Source: PVC group bacterium
GTDB lineage: Bacteria > Verrucomicrobiota > Kiritimatiellia > CAIKKV01 > PXCX01
NCBI GenBank assembly: GCA_003567575.1
Contig: PWZG01000422.1
Span: 1-8,322, forward strand
DNA length: 8,322 nucleotides
Reading direction: 5' to 3'
Shown: positions 6,032 through 8,322 of the stretch, one piece after another
Position numbering within the stretch: position 1 is the stretch's first letter
Layout of the letters: each line of letters begins with the position of its first letter
Notes under the pieces: model-generated
The model's input: the letters and a program-made list of their open reading frames with translations, nothing else
The model's database searches: none
What the model was told of the DNA's origin: nothing
Translations under genes and position numbers: made by a program

Positions 6032-7420
6032 ATGGGCATGAATTGGACCAATTTGTATGGCGACACGGACGGGCTCTGGTTGCGGGGAAACCTGCATACC
6101 CATTCGGGCGAAGGAATGATCCAGGAGGAACTCCTTGGACGGTACGCGGAGCTCGGCTATGATTTCGTTTCCATCACGGACCACATGCACGTTACGATTC
6201 CACGGCCGCCTGCCGGGAACACGCTGTTGACGTTGCCGGGCGTCGAATGGAACTCGAAAACCGGCGAACATATGACGCTGATCTCTCCGAATGCGGATCT
6301 GCTGGAGTCGTGTCTCGCCATCGAGAATCAGCAGGCGGTGTTGACGAATTTGAAAGGCCGGCAGGTGTTGAGGGTGTTGAACCATCCAAACTGGCGGATC
6401 CCGCCGCACTATTCCCGGGATGATTTGATGGACCGTCCTGCAGTGGATGGCATCGAGATCTACAATGCCAAGGGCGAAGCGGCGCCGGGTGAGGCGATGG
6501 CAACCGAAAAGTGGGATTATCTGTTATCACGCGGCCGGAAAATACTGGGATTTGCCGGTGACGACGCACATCACACGCAAGCTGCAGGGGCGGGTTGGAT
6601 CATGGCTTGCACCGCCGACCGAACGGTCTGCTCGCTGTTCGATGCGCTTCGTAAGGGACGGTTTTATTGCAGTTCAGGGGTGCGCATCGACACCATACGC
6701 CGTTCGGGATCGGTCATCGAAATCGAGGCAGCGGACGCTGAGGAAATCTGGGCCGTCGGTGAATGGGGCGCGCGACTTCAGCGGATCGCGGGTCCCTGCA
6801 TGCGTCTTGATTTTGAGGCGCTGAACAGTCCGTACCGGAAATATGTCCGTTTCGTGGCATTTGGCCGGGGAAGTGTCCGTGCCTGGACCCAGCCGTTTTT
6901 CGAAAAATCGCCGGAAGATAACCGGCGTACTTCACCGTTTGTTGAAAACTGGAAGGTGTCCGGCCGTCTGTTGTCGATCCCCCTTGCGGACGTCCGCCCT
7001 CCGTCACCATCCGATCCACGACCCGACAGGCAGGACGTAAAGGCCCAAGTGTTTCCGGAAGGATTTGTCAATATCGGTCCAATCCATGGGAAACGCGATG
7101 GGATCTGCCTGCTGGCAGTCAGGGTGGAAGTTGTCGAGTCCGGTTCCTGGACGATCGGACTCGGTCATGATGGCGGCGCCCGGCTGTTTGTCGACGGTGT
7201 CCCCGTGATAGACGCCCCGCATCCGGTCAACCCGTCGGTACCGGATCGTTCGCGCGCGGAGATCCAACTGGAGAGGGGCGAACACGAAATCGTGGTGGCG
7301 TTGGAGACCCGTGCAGGATTGGGTCAGGGCATATTCTTACGGTTCATGATTCCGAAATCAATCGAGCCGGCTGCCGGCCGGCCCGTATTTCCCCGTCCGG
7401 TGGACGACGACGGCAAATGA
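6032..7420 (+). CDS. PHP-domain metal-dependent hydrolase with C-terminal beta-sandwich extension
   Basis: Residues 15-220 form a PHP domain, a trinuclear-metal phosphoesterase fold. Motif I is GNLHTHSGEG with H22 and H24, motif II is SITDH with D50 and H51 (plus H53), E72 lies in GVEW, H118 in LNHPNW, and GFAGDDAHH carries D177, D178 and H180. The domain closes with the usual ALRKGRFYCSSG. Residues 225-300 look like a small beta domain. Residues 305-440 (from FVENWKVSG, through GLGHDGGARLFVDGVPVID, to ERGEHEIVVAL) resemble carbohydrate-binding or PA14-like sandwich modules. There is no signal peptide. ATG 6032 has AAAGGAG at 6015-6021; ATG 6038 is a weaker alternative. Close spacing after the epimerase suggests one operon. 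Hydrolysis of a sugar-linked phosphoester or similar bond is plausible but unproven. Confidence 0.85.
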   Translation: MGMNWTNLYGDTDGLWLRGNLHTHSGEGMIQEELLGRYAELGYDFVSITDHMHVTIPRPPAGNTLLTLPGVEWNSKTGEHMTLISPNADLLESCLAIENQQAVLTNLKGRQVLRVLNHPNWRIPPHYSRDDLMDRPAVDGIEIYNAKGEAAPGEAMATEKWDYLLSRGRKILGFAGDDAHHTQAAGAGWIMACTADRTVCSLFDALRKGRFYCSSGVRIDTIRRSGSVIEIEAADAEEIWAVGEWGARLQRIAGPCMRLDFEALNSPYRKYVRFVAFGRGSVRAWTQPFFEKSPEDNRRTSPFVENWKVSGRLLSIPLADVRPPSPSDPRPDRQDVKAQVFPEGFVNIGPIHGKRDGICLLAVRVEVVESGSWTIGLGHDGGARLFVDGVPVIDAPHPVNPSVPDRSRAEIQLERGEHEIVVALETRAGLGQGIFLRFMIPKSIEPAAGRPVFPRPVDDDGK

Positions 7421-7454
7421 CATTCAGGGTGCTCCATTCGTCTTTCTTCAGAAT

Positions 7455-7547
7455 TCAGTGCGGTTCGCCGACGTGAATCGTCAGGTTGGCCACCCGCAAT
7501 CTGGTATCGTACGTGCTGATCCCGATCCAGGTACCCGTCAGATCCAT
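7455..7547 (-). pseudogene. Short orphan coding-like fragment (30 residues)
   Basis: Read on the - strand from an ATG at 7547, this fragment encodes a peptide beginning MDLTGTWIGISTYDT and ending RLRVANLTIHVGEPH before TGA. The alternating hydrophobic pattern looks like beta strands from the C-terminal end of a secreted or carbohydrate-acting protein. A TAA lies directly upstream in the same frame and there is no ribosome-binding site, so it is not a working gene. It could be chance; I do not recognise the family. Confidence 0.25.
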
Positions 7548-7575
7548 TTATTCCGGCGGATGCCAACCATCGATT

Positions 7576-7607
7576 ACAGGTTATTGGGGTCACAGGTTGT
7601 TGGGGTC
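7576..7607. repeat. 16-base tandem duplication ACAGGTTRTTGGGGTC
   Basis: Two adjacent copies at 7576-7591 and 7592-7607 differ at one base (A or G). GGGGTCA-type motifs often occur at the edges of small mobile or REP-like elements, but no transposase is present here, so the origin is open. Confidence 0.6.
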
Positions 7608-7645
7608 ATATCTATTCTTAAGGGCTAATGCCGAAATGAACGGCT

Positions 7646-8143
7646 TCAGCGCAGGTAAAAGAGCGTCCCGCGGGGTGTCCAGATGATGTCACCGCCGTCG
7701 TAAACGACCCAGTCTGCGTGACCCCAATCCGCGTGATGGGGCACGCGCAACGTCAGGGTATGGCCCTGAAGGTATAAACGGGTGGGGTCAACGTCGTTCC
7801 GCAAGTACAGGTCGAGCATCCGCATATCCATGTTGAGCGCGACTTGGGCACGGTTGGTGACAACCAGCGTCACATGCGACGCGCCCAGCCACGGCGACGC
7901 CAATTCCGGCGCTTCCAAATCGGCAGGAATCGGGGTGTGGACATCGGCGATGATATGCGGGTTGGCCGCGTTATCAATCCGCAATTCGCCAACCGGAATG
8001 CCACCTGTTCCAAGCCATTGTTGGTAAACGGTCCCGGCGGCACTGCTGCGGTTGGCGGCGGATCTTCCGGCCGCCAGCAACTGTACATCACCGAAGTCGT
8101 CCGAATCGGTCAGATAAACAGACAAGGCGGGCTTCGCCCGCAA
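7646..8143 (-). pseudogene. 5'-truncated remnant of a secreted beta-rich protein
   Basis: This - strand reading frame looks like true coding sequence but lacks a credible start. Its upstream limit is a TTG inside a hairpin, with TGA at 8159-8161 in the same frame, and I see no ribosome-binding site. The translation has features of the C-terminal part of large repetitive surface proteins: GTVYQQW, then GELRIDNAANP, VTNRAQVALN and LYLQGHTLTLRV, ending GGDIIWTPRGTLFYLR. These suggest a beta-helix or beta-sandwich region ending near the C terminus. The likely history is that the 5' part was lost or displaced when the repeat-bordered four-helix-bundle gene came to lie next to it. Family identity is an inference from pattern memory only. 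A short active gene starting at an internal TTG is possible but unlikely. Confidence 0.5.
8127..8141. repeat. Strong hairpin GCGGGC-TTC-GCCCGC
   Basis: Two perfect six-base arms surround TTC. It lies between the AGAGGTC repeats and the coding-like part of the remnant. No T-run follows it on either strand, so I do not call it a terminator, though it could end or stabilise the four-helix-bundle transcript. Confidence 0.55.
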
Positions 8144-8146
8144 CCC

Positions 8147-8176
8147 AGAGGTCAGAAGTCAGAGGTCAGAGGTCAG
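8147..8176. repeat. Tandem 7-base repeat array AGARGTC
   Basis: Four copies of AGAGGTC (one as AGAAGTC) plus two extra bases run without gaps. The array overlaps the last codons and stop of the - strand four-helix-bundle gene and supplies its C-terminal LTSDL. Arrays of this kind, which translate as SEVRGQ or LTSDL, are often seen beside such genes; that link is from general familiarity, not from a search. Confidence 0.8.
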
Positions 8177-8322
8177 CAAGAATTTCGCAGGCGCCTGTAA
8201 CATGGCACCGAGCATTTTGCCGATTTCCGTGCATGCATTGGTCATGGCTTCATGTTCAGCGTCCGTGATGTATCCGCAGTCGCGGGCAAAATCCAGCGAC
8301 GTGTCGGTTTCACCGTTTTCGC
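8159..8322 (-). CDS. Four-helix-bundle protein, 23S rRNA intervening-sequence (S23) type, 3' part
   Basis: Only the last 53 codons are in the window; the gene runs off the right edge and its start is not visible. The translation starts ENGETDTSLDFARDCGYIT, continues with helical sequence containing EIGKMLGAMLQAP, and ends AKFLLTSDL. This matches the last two helices of the S23/IVP four-helix-bundle family: an ETxxxLxxAxxxGYI pattern and then an IGKML helix. These small proteins were first found in intervening sequences of 23S rRNA genes. They also occur widely as stand-alone genes of unknown role. The final five residues and stop come from the AGARGTC repeat array, so the natural C terminus seems to have been set by the repeat. 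The family call is fairly sure despite the partial length. Confidence 0.75.
   Translation of the reverse strand, partial: ENGETDTSLDFARDCGYITDAEHEAMTNACTEIGKMLGAMLQAPAKFLLTSDL

Larger units (their letters stand above)
7421..7645. other. Non-coding or decayed stretch after the PHP gene
   Basis: No complete gene is supported here. I see no convincing terminator after the PHP stop. The stretch contains a coding-like - strand fragment (7455-7547) and a 16-base tandem duplication (7576-7607). It separates two converging units: the + strand epimerase/PHP pair and the - strand remnant. Confidence 0.5.

Noticed and set aside
8147..8176. CRISPR-like array
   Set aside because: The units are 7 bases long and contiguous with no spacers.
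7844..8200. Open frame on the + strand, 118 codons
   Set aside because: Its C-terminal QKSEVRGQ is translated from the 7-base repeats and the rest is antisense to the more plausible - strand remnant.

Overview
The window looks like a piece of a bacterial chromosome from an anaerobe or facultative anaerobe that imports ferrous iron. Base composition is moderately GC-rich and coding density is high over the first 7.4 kb. The PVC superphylum (Kiritimatiellota, Lentisphaerota or Verrucomicrobiota) is my best guess. It rests only on the gene mix (an AGE-family epimerase, a PHP protein with a sandwich tail, a remnant of a repetitive secreted protein, and a four-helix-bundle protein bordered by AGAGGTC repeats) and is an inference.

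Positions 1-3513 hold a ferrous iron uptake (feo) locus on the + strand. It starts with a DtxR/MntR-type metal-dependent repressor fused to a FeoA domain. A stand-alone FeoA follows after 11 bases. After a 218-base gap come the GTPase/permease FeoB and a 50-residue FeoB-associated membrane peptide rich in cysteine. The gap carries a TTAGGC/GCATAA dyad that could be the operator of the encoded repressor, and a hairpin-forming repeat of a type scattered through many genomes. The plain reading is iron-sensing control of Fe(II) import by a regulator encoded beside its target.

Positions 3641-4528 encode a protein with M23/LytM-like metallopeptidase motifs (HxxxD and HxH). Its probable start is preceded by a signal-peptide-like reading frame that is broken by one TAG codon. 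A possible terminator follows the gene, then about 300 bases with several palindromes and no convincing gene.

Positions 4827-7420 hold a two-gene sugar-related unit with a 17-base gap: an N-acylglucosamine/cellobiose 2-epimerase family enzyme, and a PHP-domain metal-dependent hydrolase with a C-terminal beta-sandwich extension. Their close spacing suggests co-transcription and a shared pathway, but the substrate cannot be read from the sequence.

Positions 7421-8322 look like a decayed, rearranged zone read mainly from the - strand. It contains a short orphan coding-like fragment, a 16-base tandem duplication, a 5'-truncated remnant of what appears to be a secreted beta-rich protein, an array of 7-base repeats, and the 3' end of a four-helix-bundle (23S rRNA intervening-sequence type) protein gene that runs off the window. 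I found no rRNA, tRNA, CRISPR array or complete transposase. I do not see a clearly new multi-gene system. The best candidates for a second look are the feo control region, the interrupted leader of the M23-like gene, and the repeat-linked four-helix-bundle gene sitting against a truncated gene.
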